64,000 bases of DNA, taken from Burkholderiales bacterium. Its GTDB lineage: Bacteria > Pseudomonadota > Gammaproteobacteria > Burkholderiales > Burkholderiaceae_E. Below the pieces are notes generated by a model, which was given only the letters and a program-made list of their open reading frames with translations, did not search any database and was not told the DNA's origin. The first letter of the stretch is position 1. Every line of letters starts with the position of its first letter. Below, in pieces: positions 53,233-61,720 of this stretch. Position numbers and translations under genes: made by a program. Location: assembly GCA_003577305.1 (NCBI GenBank), contig QEVL01000020.1, positions 48,926 through 112,925 on the forward strand, in the 5' to 3' direction.

Positions 53233-53472
53233 GCGCACGAGCCGGCCGCCGCCGGCCGCACACCCCCGGCACCCGCAGCGCCGGCATCCGCGGCCGGGCC
53301 GATCCCGTCTCCCTGCATCTCGGTGTGCCGCATCGAGCCGGCCAGCGGCCTGTGCGAGGGGTGCCTGCGCACGCTCGACGAGATCGCGCGCTGGGGTTCG
53401 ATGGACAACGAGGCGCGTCACGAGGTGTGGCGCGCGATCCATGCCCGGCGCGCCAGCCGGCCGGGCCCGTGA
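53149..53472 (+). CDS. DUF1289 family protein with an N-terminal heptapeptide repeat
   Basis: A 107-residue protein. The C-terminal half is a DUF1289 domain: PSPCISVCRIEP, GLCEGCLRTLDEIARWGSM, with four Cys that probably bind metal, and WRAIHARRA. The N-terminus consists of four repeats of a seven-residue unit (MSDAAHG, MSDAAHG, VSDAAGG, VNDAADI), followed by an Ala/Pro linker. Each repeat begins with ATG or GTG, so the true start could be any of four codons; 53149 overlaps the liuE stop. The function of DUF1289 is unknown. It is coupled to the downstream hydrolase by a GTGA overlap. Confidence 0.8.
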   Translation: MSDAAHGMSDAAHGVSDAAGGVNDAADIAHEPAAAGRTPPAPAAPASAAGPIPSPCISVCRIEPASGLCEGCLRTLDEIARWGSMDNEARHEVWRAIHARRASRPGP

Positions 53473-54380
53473 AACCGCTGCCCGCATCACTGCGCTTCAT
53501 CGAGCGCGACTGGCTGTCGGCCAACCAGATCATCGGCCTCGATGGCGACGAGGCAGCGGTCGTCGACACGGGCTATGCCACGCGCAGCGCGCAGACGCTG
53601 GAACTGGTGCGCGGCGCGCTCTCCGGCACCGGGGCGACACTCACCCGCATCTTCAACACGCACCTGCACTCCGACCACTGCGGCGGCAACCGCGCGCTCG
53701 TCGAGGCGTTCGGCTGCTCGGTCACGATCCCGCGCGCCAGCGCCGACGAGGTCGCCGAATGGGACGAGCAGCGGCTGAGCTTCGCCGCGACCGGACAGCA
53801 CTGTCCGCGCTTCGCGTACGACGCGACGCTGCAGCCCGGCGACACGCTGCGTCTGGGCGGGTTCGACTGGGACGTGCACGCCGCTCCGGGGCACGACCCG
53901 AAGAGCCTGATCTTTCACTGCGAGCGCGAGCGGCTGCTGATCTCGGCCGACGCTTTGTGGGAGAACGGCTTCGGCATCGTCTTCCCGGAGATCGACGGGG
54001 AGTCGGGCTTCGACGAACAGCACCAGGTGCTCGAGCTGATCGGGCGCCTGCGCGTCGAGCGCGTGCTGCCGGGGCACGGGCCGATGTTCGGCGAGGTCGA
54101 AGCGGCGCTCGGGCGCGCGCGCGCGAAGCTCGCCGCGATGCGCGCCGATCCGAAGCGCCACGCGCGCCACGCGCTGAAAGTGCTGGTGAAATTCCTGCTG
54201 CTCGACCTCGGGCGCATCGACGAGCGCGCACTGCACGAACACGTGAGCAACGCGCTGCTGATGCGCCGCGCGGCCGCGCAGATCGGGATGAGCTACGAGG
54301 ACGCGCTGCGCTGGGCGACCGATTCGCTGGTGGCGCAGGGCCTGCTGCGGCGCGAGGGCGGCGAGCTCGTCGACGCCTGA
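53469..54380 (+). CDS. Metallo-beta-lactamase-fold hydrolase
   Basis: A 303-residue MBL-fold protein of the glyoxalase II/LACTB2-like type. The zinc motif is FNTHLHSDHCGGNRALVEAFG (HxHxDH), followed by HAAPGHDPKSLIFH and LPGHGPMFGE for the other metal ligands. A C-terminal winged-helix-like domain (about residues 235-300: RALHEHVSNALLMRRAAAQIG, LRWATDSLVAQGLLRREGG) matches the LACTB2-type extension. The substrate is unknown. It starts at GTG 53469 inside a GTGA overlap with the DUF1289 gene, so the two are coupled and downstream of liuE. Confidence 0.88.
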   Translation: MKPLPASLRFIERDWLSANQIIGLDGDEAAVVDTGYATRSAQTLELVRGALSGTGATLTRIFNTHLHSDHCGGNRALVEAFGCSVTIPRASADEVAEWDEQRLSFAATGQHCPRFAYDATLQPGDTLRLGGFDWDVHAAPGHDPKSLIFHCERERLLISADALWENGFGIVFPEIDGESGFDEQHQVLELIGRLRVERVLPGHGPMFGEVEAALGRARAKLAAMRADPKRHARHALKVLVKFLLLDLGRIDERALHEHVSNALLMRRAAAQIGMSYEDALRWATDSLVAQGLLRREGGELVDA

Positions 54381-54438
54381 ACCGGCTGCGCCAGCCCCGG
54401 ACGGCGCAGTTGCGCCGATCGGCGTGCGCGACTGCGGC

Positions 54439-55050
54439 TCAACCGCCGCGCGCGCGCACGCTGGCGAACTCCCAGCGCGTGCGGCCGCGCCCCTGCTCCA
54501 CCCGGTCGAGCGGCTGCGCCGCGACGATTCCGCCGTCGAGTGCGCGCCGCGCCAGCTCGATGTAGAGCGCCGTGCCGCGGCGCTTCCAGGCGATGTCGTC
54601 GTCGCTCAGGGTGCGCCGCACGCGCGCCGGCACCCCGGCGACGAGCACCCGCGGCGCAATCACCTCGGCCACCTTCACGAACGACATCGCCGCGACGATC
54701 GCCTGCTCGCCTACGACCGCCGTGTCCATCACCACGGCGTGGATGCCGACGAGCGCGTCGCGGCCGATGCGCGCGCAATGGATGACCGCGCCGTGGCCGA
54801 TGTGCGACTCCTCCTCCATCACGCAGTCGAAGTCGGGCGCCGAGTGCACCACGCAGTTGTCCTGCAGGTTCGCGTTGCGCTCGAGCACGATGCGGCCGAA
54901 GTCGCCGCGCAGCACCGCGCCGGGGCCTACGTAACAGCCCGGGCCGACGATCACGTCGCCGATCAGCACGGCTGCCGGATGCACGTAGGCCGACGGATCG
55001 ATCACCGGCACGATTCCTTCGAAGGCATAGACGGTCGGGGCACTGGACAC
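54439..55050 (-). CDS. paaY: Gamma-carbonic-anhydrase-like protein PaaY
   Basis: A 203-residue left-handed beta-helix protein. VYAFEGIVPVIDPSAYVHPAAVLIGDVIVGPGCYVGPGAVLRGDFGRI and NLQDNCVVHSAPDFD are close to PaaY, a thioesterase of phenylacetate degradation with a carbonic-anhydrase fold; metal ligands fall in SHIGHGAVIHCARIG and the His before them. The ATG at 55056 is immediately next to AGGAG (no spacing), while the GTG two codons on (55050) has the normal 6-bp spacing, so GTG is chosen. The C-terminal 30 residues (from VEQGRGRTRW) extend beyond typical PaaY. No other paa catabolic genes are close. Confidence 0.8.
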   Translation of the reverse strand: MSSAPTVYAFEGIVPVIDPSAYVHPAAVLIGDVIVGPGCYVGPGAVLRGDFGRIVLERNANLQDNCVVHSAPDFDCVMEEESHIGHGAVIHCARIGRDALVGIHAVVMDTAVVGEQAIVAAMSFVKVAEVIAPRVLVAGVPARVRRTLSDDDIAWKRRGTALYIELARRALDGGIVAAQPLDRVEQGRGRTRWEFASVRARGG

Positions 55051-55233
55051 GGGCATCTCCTGTTGCAGCGATGGTAACCCGTCGCCGGGCGCGCCTCGCC
55101 GCATCGTCGGCGCAACACCGCACCCGGACCCGGCGGCGTTACCGGGACGCTCCTCCGTCCGGATGCTCCGCTCGTCGGACACCCTCGGCGGGTCGTCCCC
55201 TTGGGGCGACCGGGAGGCTACGCTGCCCGGACG

Positions 55234-56436
55234 ATGGCAATGACGACGGTCCTTTTCGACCTGCGCACGATCTTCCTGGTCGGCGGCTGCACCGCCGCCC
55301 TGGGCGCGTTGGCGTTCGAAGGCCTGGCGCGCATGTACCGGCCCGCCGCTGCGGCGATGCGCCGCTACGCGCTGGCGCTCGCGGCCATCGGGGCCGGCAT
55401 GAGCCTGATCGCGTTGCGCGACAGCGGCCTGCCCGAGTGGCTGGGCTACGTCGGCATGAACTGCCTGCAGTCGGCCGGCATCGTGCTGACTGCCGATGCG
55501 ACGCTGCGCCTGTTCGGACGCGTGCAGCCGGCCTGGCTGCTCGGCGGCCAGCTCGGCGGCCTGGCCGTGCTGTGGGCCTGGCTGGGCAGCGATCCCGAGT
55601 TCGCCACCGACCGCGTCCTCGCGACCTCGGTGCTGCACCTCGCCTGCAGCGTCGTCTGCGTGGTTGCGATCCGCCGCACCGGCAGCTGGCGCCAGCAGCC
55701 CTACGTGCGCACGCTGGCGACCTTCTTCACCGGCTACGCGCTGATCCACCTGCTGCGCGTCGTCGCTGCGCTGATCGGCGTTCCGGCCACCGCTGGCGGC
55801 GTGTTCGCGCCGAGCCCGGCACAGATCGGCTTCGTCCTGGCGTTCGCGCTGAGCCCGATCGCGCTCGCGATGATCGTGCAGATGATGCTGCACGCGCGCA
55901 TCTCGGGCGAGCTGCACCGGCGCGCCACGACCGACGAGCTGACCGGCCTGCACTCGCGGCGGCACTTCTTCGAGCTCTCGCGCGAGCGGCTGCGCGAGCC
56001 GCACGCCAGGGACACGGTCCATCACCTGCTGATGATCGACCTGGATCACTTCAAGTCGGTCAACGACCGCTTCGGCCACGCGGTCGGCGACCGTGCGCTG
56101 CGACACGCCGCGGCCGTACTGAAGAAAGCGCTGAAGAACGCGGGCCTGCTCGGTCGCTACGGCGGAGAGGAGTTCTGCGCGCTGATCCGCAGCTGCAGCG
56201 ATGCCGACGCGAACCGCACGATCGACGAGTTGCGCCGCGCGCTGGAGGCCGCGCCGATGCGCGCCGGCGCGGCGACGATCGTGCTCACCGCCAGCATCGG
56301 CGCCGTGCCGGTCGACGACAGCGAGTCGCTCGAGCGGCTGCTGGTGCACGCCGATCAATGCGTGTACCAGGCCAAGACCGAAGGACGCAACCGCGTCGTG
56401 CGCCTGGGCGAGATGATGGCCGAACCGGTCGTCTGA
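55234..56436 (+). CDS. Membrane-anchored diguanylate cyclase (GGDEF)
   Basis: A 400-residue protein: about six N-terminal membrane helices (residues 5-220, from TIFLVGGCTAALGALAFEGL to ALSPIALAMIVQMMLHA) and a C-terminal GGDEF domain. The catalytic domain has TTDELTGLHSRRHFFE, LLMIDLDHFKSVNDRFGHAVGD and the active-site signature RYGGEEF, so c-di-GMP synthesis is expected. The inhibitory I-site (RxxD five residues upstream of GGEEF) is absent: the sequence there is KNAG. No periplasmic sensory domain is recognisable. Start ATG 55234; the frame is open from 55201. Confidence 0.9.
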   Translation: MAMTTVLFDLRTIFLVGGCTAALGALAFEGLARMYRPAAAAMRRYALALAAIGAGMSLIALRDSGLPEWLGYVGMNCLQSAGIVLTADATLRLFGRVQPAWLLGGQLGGLAVLWAWLGSDPEFATDRVLATSVLHLACSVVCVVAIRRTGSWRQQPYVRTLATFFTGYALIHLLRVVAALIGVPATAGGVFAPSPAQIGFVLAFALSPIALAMIVQMMLHARISGELHRRATTDELTGLHSRRHFFELSRERLREPHARDTVHHLLMIDLDHFKSVNDRFGHAVGDRALRHAAAVLKKALKNAGLLGRYGGEEFCALIRSCSDADANRTIDELRRALEAAPMRAGAATIVLTASIGAVPVDDSESLERLLVHADQCVYQAKTEGRNRVVRLGEMMAEPVV

Positions 56437-56450
56437 GCGACGAGCCGCGC

Positions 56451-57710
56451 TCAGTCGTACTTGCGCGCGTCCTCGATCACCTTGCCGTCGTTCGGCAGGC
56501 TGCCGGGGTCGAGCAGTTCGACCTCGCCGCGAAGCTTGGTGATCTCGCGGATCGCATCGGCCAGCCGCGCAGCGAGCGCCTCGCCGCCGCCGGCCGCGGC
56601 CAGTTGCGCGGCGTCGACCTCGCACTTCAACGTCATCCGGTCGTTGGCCATCTCGCCCTCGACCACCAGGCGCGCGCGGCCCGCCGGCGGAACGCGGCGG
56701 ACGATCTCGGCCACCTGGCCCGGGTGCACGAACATGCCGCGCACCTTGGCGGTCTGGTCGGCGCGTCCGAGCCAGCCGCGAATGCGCACGTTGGTGCGCC
56801 CGCACGGCGAGATGCCGGGCAGCACCGCCGAGAGGTCGCCGGTGCCGAAGCGGATCAGCGGGTATTCGGGATTGAAGCTGGTGACCACCACCTCGCCGAC
56901 CTCGCCGTCGCGAACCGGCTCGCCGGTGCCGGGGCGCACGATCTCGAGAATCAGTTCCTCGTCGAGGATCATTCCGTCCATCGCGCTCGATTCGTAGGCG
57001 ATCAGGCCCACGTCGGCAGTGCCGTACCACTGCAGCACCGTCTCGATGCCCTGCTGGTGGAACCAGCTGCGCAGGCTCGGCGGCAGCGCCTCCGCCGCCA
57101 GCAGCGCGCGCTTCAGGTTCGAGACGTCGAGCGCCAGTTCCTGCGCCTTCTCGACGATGATGCGCAGGAACGACGGCGTGCCCGTGTATGCGTCGGGCCG
57201 GAACCGGCGGATCAGCTCGATCTGCTGCTCGGTCTGTCCGGTGCCCGCGGGGATCACCGCGCAGCCGAGCCTGCGCGCGGCGCCATCGACCATCCACGCG
57301 CCCGGGGTCAGGTGGTAGCCGAAGCAGTTCTGCACCACGTGCCCGGGGCGGATGCCTGCCGCATACAGCGCGCGCGTGGTGCGCCACGGGTCTTCGCGCG
57401 CGCCCTCCGGATCGAAGATCGGTCCGGGCGACATGAACAGGCGCCCGAGCCGGCCCGGCTCGACCGTGGTCAGCCCGCCGAACGGGGGATCTTCCTCCTG
57501 CAGCGCCTTCAGGTCGCTCTTGCGCAGCACCGGCAACTGGGCCAGCGCCTTGCGCGAGCTGATCGCCTGCGGATCGACGCCCCGCAGCCGCGCCCGCCAG
57601 CCGCGCGCGTTCGCGCTGGCACGCGCAACGAGTGCCGGCAGCGCCGCCATCAGTGCGCCTTCGCGCGCCTCGGCCGAGCGGGTCTCGAGCAGGTCGTAGT
57701 AGGCGGACAT
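56451..57710 (-). CDS. Phenylacetate-CoA ligase-like adenylate-forming protein
   Basis: A 419-residue PaaK-like protein of the ANL superfamily. LPVLRKSDLKALQEEDPPFGG is PaaK-like, and IRPGHVVQNCFGYHLTPGAW and IPAGTGQTEQQIELIRRFRP fit too. The phosphate-binding loop (normally TSGTTG-P) is changed to MSPGPIFDPEG; the A5 motif is YGTADVGLIAYES, the A7 is FGTGDLSAV, and the C-terminal domain contains GRADQTAKVRGMFVHPGQV. It lacks the typical catalytic A10 lysine context that I can identify. It lies 4 bp downstream of livF. It probably activates an imported acid, but the altered loop makes this uncertain. Confidence 0.8.
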   Translation of the reverse strand: MSAYYDLLETRSAEAREGALMAALPALVARASANARGWRARLRGVDPQAISSRKALAQLPVLRKSDLKALQEEDPPFGGLTTVEPGRLGRLFMSPGPIFDPEGAREDPWRTTRALYAAGIRPGHVVQNCFGYHLTPGAWMVDGAARRLGCAVIPAGTGQTEQQIELIRRFRPDAYTGTPSFLRIIVEKAQELALDVSNLKRALLAAEALPPSLRSWFHQQGIETVLQWYGTADVGLIAYESSAMDGMILDEELILEIVRPGTGEPVRDGEVGEVVVTSFNPEYPLIRFGTGDLSAVLPGISPCGRTNVRIRGWLGRADQTAKVRGMFVHPGQVAEIVRRVPPAGRARLVVEGEMANDRMTLKCEVDAAQLAAAGGGEALAARLADAIREITKLRGEVELLDPGSLPNDGKVIEDARKYD

Positions 57711-57714
57711 CGGC

Positions 57715-58554
57715 TCAGAGCCAGCGCTTGCGGCGCTTGTAGGACTTGAGGTTCTTGAACGAGCGGCGCTCCTCGCCGCCGCCGCCGCCCAGGTAGAACT
57801 CGCGCACGTCCTCGTTGTCGACGAGCTCGGCCTGCGTGCCGTCGAGCACGATCTTGCCCGACTCCATGATGTATCCGTAGCTGGCCGCCTGCAGCGCCAT
57901 GCGGGCGTTCTGCTCGACCAGCAGGATGGTGATGCCCAGCTCGCGATTGAGCTGGCGGATGATGCCGAACACTTCCTTCACCAGCAGTGGCGACAGGCCC
58001 ATCGACGGTTCGTCGAGCAGGATCATCTTCGGCCTGGCCATCAGCGCGCGGCTGATCGCGAGCATCTGCTGTTCCCCGCCCGACAGGTAGCCGGCCAGGC
58101 CGGTGCGTTCGCGCAGGCGCGGGAAGAAGTCGAACACCATGTCGAGGTCGCGGCGCACCTCGCCGTCGCGCCGCGTGTAGGCACCCAGGCGCAGGTTCTC
58201 GACGACCGTCATGTCCTCGACGATGCGCCTGCCCTCCATCACCTGGAAGATGCCGCGGCGCACGATCTGCTCGGGCGCCATGTTGGCGATCTCCTCGCCC
58301 ATGAAGTTGACGTTGCCGCGCGTGACCTCGCCGTCCTCGGTGCGCAGCAGCCCGGAGATCGCCTTCAGGGTGGTCGACTTTCCGGCGCCGTTGGGCCCGA
58401 GCAGCGCGACGATCTGCCCCTGCGGGACCGAGAGGCTGACGCCGCGCAGCACGAGGATCACCTCGTCGTAGACGACCTCGATGTTGTTGACCGTCAGGAT
58501 CGGGGTGCCGGCGGCGACCGCCGGCTCCGCCTGCTTCGTTTGCGCTTCGACCAT
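57715..58554 (-). CDS. livF: Branched-chain-type ABC transporter ATP-binding protein LivF
   Basis: A 279-residue ATPase of the HAAT family. Walker A GPNGAGKST, signature YLSGGEQQMLAISRALMARP, Walker B MILLDEPSMGL and the H-loop-equivalent LLVEQNARMAL are intact. Compared with E. coli LivF there is an extra N-terminal 20 residues and a basic C-terminal tail (SFKNLKSYKRRKRWL), typical of LivF proteins in operons that contain acyl-CoA ligases. It works with LivG, LivH, LivM and the binding protein encoded upstream. The start at 58554 is preferred; the open frame further upstream is in the hairpin region. Confidence 0.93.
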   Translation of the reverse strand: MVEAQTKQAEPAVAAGTPILTVNNIEVVYDEVILVLRGVSLSVPQGQIVALLGPNGAGKSTTLKAISGLLRTEDGEVTRGNVNFMGEEIANMAPEQIVRRGIFQVMEGRRIVEDMTVVENLRLGAYTRRDGEVRRDLDMVFDFFPRLRERTGLAGYLSGGEQQMLAISRALMARPKMILLDEPSMGLSPLLVKEVFGIIRQLNRELGITILLVEQNARMALQAASYGYIMESGKIVLDGTQAELVDNEDVREFYLGGGGGEERRSFKNLKSYKRRKRWL

Positions 58555-58580
58555 GGTTGCGCTTCCTGCTGCGACCGGCC

Positions 58581-58619
58581 GCTTCCCTTCCGCGGACGCC
58601 AGTGGCGCGGAAGGGAAGC
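58581..58619 (-). other. Strong intercistronic hairpin between livK-like and livF genes
   Basis: GCTTCCCTTCCGCG (58581-58594) pairs with CGCGGAAGGGAAGC (58606-58619) as a perfect 14-bp stem with an 11-nt loop, 9 bp after the binding-protein stop and 26 bp before livF. There is no T-run on the minus strand. It is likely an mRNA stabiliser or attenuator that raises the binding protein relative to downstream subunits. Confidence 0.65.
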
Positions 58620-58628
58620 CGGCAGCGA

Positions 58629-59867
58629 TCACCAGCCGAGCCACTCCGGCTTGCGCGGGATCACCGACTCGCCGATCTTCTCGATGCTCTGCGCGCCGCC
58701 CTTCGAGTTGGCGCGGTAGATGAACACGGTCGTCGTGCCGCGGTGGTCTTCCGGCGTCCAGGTGGACGGAATGCACACGCCCTGCAGCTCGGCCGGAACG
58801 TGATCCTTCATCTGCTCCATCGCCTTCTTGATGTTCGGGCCGGTGACCCCGCCCGCCTTGTCGGCCACGGCCATCGCATCGCGCATGTAGTAGACCGAGC
58901 AGATGCCGCGCATGTAGTGCACCGGCCGGTACTGGTTGCCCGAGGGATCGGAGACCTTCGAGATCTCGCGCACCGTCTTCATGCCCGCAGCGGTCGACTT
59001 CCAGTCGGCCGCGCCCACCACGAACACCACGCCGTTGGCGGCGTCGCCCGCAGCCTTCAGCGCGTTCTCGTCCATCGCCCAGACGTTGCCCAGGAACTGC
59101 GTGTCCACGCCCACCGTCTCGCACGACTTCAGCAGCGAGATCGTCGAGCCGCCCGTGTTGGCAAGGAACGCGTAGTTGGCGCCGGACTCCTTCAGGCTCA
59201 GGCACTGGGCCTTGAAGTCACCGGGCTTGAGCGAGTACTGGATCGGCGGAACGACCGCGAAGCCCATCTCCTTGGCGTATTCGCCGCAGGCGGCCTTCGG
59301 CGCGTTCGGGTACGGATGGTTGTCGCCCAGGTGCACGAATTTGGGCGAGGCGATGCCCTTCTTCTTCGCGTCGGCCGCGGCCCACTGCACCAGCGCACGG
59401 CAGCCGTCGGTGTACGACGGGCCGTAGAAGAAGTTGTACGGCGCCGGCTTCGAGCCGTGCGTGCCCTTGCCCGACGGGTCGGTCAGGTGGCCCGAGTACG
59501 AGGCCGAGAAATACGGGATTTCGTCCTTGGCGACGAAAGTGACGAGGGCTTCGGTGTCGCCGGTGCCCCAGCCCTGGATCGCCGCGACTTTCTGCGAGCC
59601 GGTCCACTTCTTGTAGGTGGCGATCGCCCGCGGAATCTCGTAGCTGTAGTCGACCGTCTCGAATTCGATCTTCTTGCCGTTCACGCCGCCGTGGGAGTTC
59701 ACGTAGGCGAGCGCATCGGCCACGCCCTGGCCGTAGGGCTTGCCGACGTCGGAGGTGGCGCCGGTGTAGTCGGCGATGTGGCCGACGAATATGCCCTGGG
59801 CGGCGGCCGGGCCGGCGCCGATCAGGACGGCCGCCGCGGCTGCGGCGGAAAGCAGGTTGCCCTTCAT
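58629..59867 (-). CDS. livK: Branched-chain-type ABC transporter substrate-binding protein
   Basis: A 412-residue periplasmic binding protein of the Leu/Ile/Val type (Peripla_BP_6). A signal peptide MKGNLLSAAAAAAVLIGAGPAAA is followed by QGIFVGHIADYTGATSDVGKPYG. Conserved are GVADALAYVNSHGGVNGKKI and IQGWGTGDTEALVTFVAKDEIP. The ligand is unknown; homologues in operons with acyl-CoA ligases are thought to bind aromatic or other carboxylates. GAGGAGC precedes the ATG. It is followed by a strong hairpin. Confidence 0.9.
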   Translation of the reverse strand: MKGNLLSAAAAAAVLIGAGPAAAQGIFVGHIADYTGATSDVGKPYGQGVADALAYVNSHGGVNGKKIEFETVDYSYEIPRAIATYKKWTGSQKVAAIQGWGTGDTEALVTFVAKDEIPYFSASYSGHLTDPSGKGTHGSKPAPYNFFYGPSYTDGCRALVQWAAADAKKKGIASPKFVHLGDNHPYPNAPKAACGEYAKEMGFAVVPPIQYSLKPGDFKAQCLSLKESGANYAFLANTGGSTISLLKSCETVGVDTQFLGNVWAMDENALKAAGDAANGVVFVVGAADWKSTAAGMKTVREISKVSDPSGNQYRPVHYMRGICSVYYMRDAMAVADKAGGVTGPNIKKAMEQMKDHVPAELQGVCIPSTWTPEDHRGTTTVFIYRANSKGGAQSIEKIGESVIPRKPEWLGW

Positions 59868-59894
59868 TGCAGTGCTCCTCTCTGGGGGTCGTGG

Positions 59895-60980
59895 CTAGTA
59901 AGAGAACGGGTACAGCTTCCAGTAGGTCTTGATCATCTTCCAGCGATGCGCGAGCCCGTCGGGCTCGAAGATGAGGAACAGCACGATCGCCAGGCCGATC
60001 GCGCCCTCCTTCACGAAGGCGAGGCCCTCGGTGAGCGCCGGAAACACGCCACCGAGGCCGCGCGACAGCGCCCCGATGCCCTCGGGCATCAGCACCATGA
60101 ACGCGGTGCCGAGCAGCGTGCCCATCACGCTGCCCAGCCCGCCGATGATGATCATGCCGAGGAACTGGATCGACAGCAGGATGGTGAACGCCTCGGAGGA
60201 CACGTAGCCGAGGTAGTGACCGAACAGCGCGCCGCCGATGCCGGCGTAGAACGCCGAGATGCCGAACGAGAGCACGCGGTAGCGGGTGAGGCCGATGCCC
60301 ATCACCTCGGCCGAGAGATAGTGGTCGCGCACCGCGATGAACGCGCGGCCGTCGCGGCTGCGCAGCAGGTTCGTGCCGAGCAGGTACATCACCACCACGT
60401 AGGCGAGCACCACGTAGAAGTAGCCGCGGTCGCCGCTGACCTCGTATCCGAAGATGCTGAACGGCTGCGCCAGCGTGCCGGCCGAGCCGCCGGTGAACCA
60501 CTTCGCGCGCGCGAAGAAGTCTTCGAGGATGAACTGCGCCGCGAAAGTGGCGATCGCCAGATACAGGCCCTTGATCCGCGCGGCCGGAATGCCGAACAGC
60601 AGGCCGACCAGAGTGGTCAGGACTCCGGCCAGCGGAATCGCCCAGAACACCGGCACGCCGAACGAGTTGCTCAGCCACGCCGACGCGAACGCACCGAAGC
60701 CGAAGAACGCCGCGTGCCCGAGCGAGATCTGTCCGGTGAACCCCACCAGGATGTTGATGCCCAGCGCGGCGATGCCGTAGTAGCCGATCTGGATCAGCAG
60801 GTTGAGCTCGTACTTGCCGAGCAGCTCGACGCCGCCGATCTTCAGCGGCGCCAGGCACAGCAGCACCAGCGCCGCGATCGCCACCGCCCGGGTGGCAGGC
60901 GTCGGGAAGATCGTGGTGTCCTTGCGGTACGTGGTCTTGTACTGGCCGCAGGGAATGAGCGCGGACGAAGTGGTTGCCAA
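59895..60980 (-). CDS. livM: Branched-chain-type ABC transporter permease LivM
   Basis: A 361-residue inner-membrane permease with about ten helices. Its HAAT signature is GIAALGINILVGFTGQISLGHAAFFGFGA, and it has the EAA-like segment VMGIGLTRYRVLSFGISAFYAGIGGALFG. The N-terminal 30 residues are hydrophilic and the C-terminus ends HRWKMIKTYWKLYPFSY. The start is TTG 60980, right after the livH stop, with GAGGG 6 bp upstream; the first downstream ATG is far inside. It partners LivH, whose gene appears broken as read. Confidence 0.9.
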   Translation of the reverse strand: MATTSSALIPCGQYKTTYRKDTTIFPTPATRAVAIAALVLLCLAPLKIGGVELLGKYELNLLIQIGYYGIAALGINILVGFTGQISLGHAAFFGFGAFASAWLSNSFGVPVFWAIPLAGVLTTLVGLLFGIPAARIKGLYLAIATFAAQFILEDFFARAKWFTGGSAGTLAQPFSIFGYEVSGDRGYFYVVLAYVVVMYLLGTNLLRSRDGRAFIAVRDHYLSAEVMGIGLTRYRVLSFGISAFYAGIGGALFGHYLGYVSSEAFTILLSIQFLGMIIIGGLGSVMGTLLGTAFMVLMPEGIGALSRGLGGVFPALTEGLAFVKEGAIGLAIVLFLIFEPDGLAHRWKMIKTYWKLYPFSY

Positions 60981-60981
60981 C

Positions 60982-61720
60982 TCAGACCCTCTCGATCTGT
61001 TTCGTGCCGAACAGCCCGTACGGCTTGATCATCAGGATGATGATCAGCGCGTAGAACGGCGCGACCGTGTACAGGTTGCCCAGGTTCAGGTACTGGCTGT
61101 CGGCGAACTCGGCGAGGTTCTCGAGCACGCCGATGATCAGCCCGCCAAGGATCGCTCCGACGATCGAGTCGAGGCCGCCGAGGATGACGACCGGGAACAC
61201 CTTGATGCCGAAGAACGACAGCGCCGAGGACACGCCGTTGACCATGCCCACGACCACGCCGGCGAGCGCCGAGACCATCGCGGAGATCGCCCAGGCCATT
61301 GCGAACACCGACTTCACCGAGATGCCCAGGCTCTGCGCGACCTGCTGGTTGAACGCGGTGGCGCGCATCGCCAGGCCCAGCCGCGAGAACTTGAAGAACG
61401 AAGATCGACAGCCCGATCGTGACCATGATCACCGAGATGATCGGCTCGCCGATCATCGGCCTGAGCACGATCACCTGCAGCAGCACCCCGAACACCATCA
61501 TGAACGCGAGCGTGATCGGGAAGCCGATCCAGAACGGCAGCTGCCACGAAGTGAGCAGCCACCAGCAGACCCAGGCGCCGATCAGCAGGAACTCGCCCTG
61601 CGCGAAGTTGACGATCTGGGTCGACTTGTAGATCAGCACGAAGCACATCGCCACCACGCCGTACAGCGTGCCGATGATCAGGCCGTTGACCAGCAGCTGG
61701 ACCAGCAGGTCGGTGTTCAT
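60982..61720 (-). pseudogene. livH: Branched-chain-type ABC transporter permease LivH with internal deletion and frameshift
   Basis: The N-terminal 107 codons (61720 down to 61400) read MNTDLLVQLLVNGLIIGTLYG, VNFAQGEFLLIGAW, to VTIGLSIF. After one extra base (61399) the sequence continues in another frame with FFKFSRLGLAMRATAFNQQV to the normal end GLFGTKQIERV (138 codons). Relatives of this type are about 300-310 residues, so about 60 residues (one to two helices and the periplasmic loop) are missing and the frame is shifted. As read, the permease cannot be made. Start ATG 61720 overlaps the ligase stop (ATGA), and all partner genes are intact. A sequence or assembly error is possible. Confidence 0.85.
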
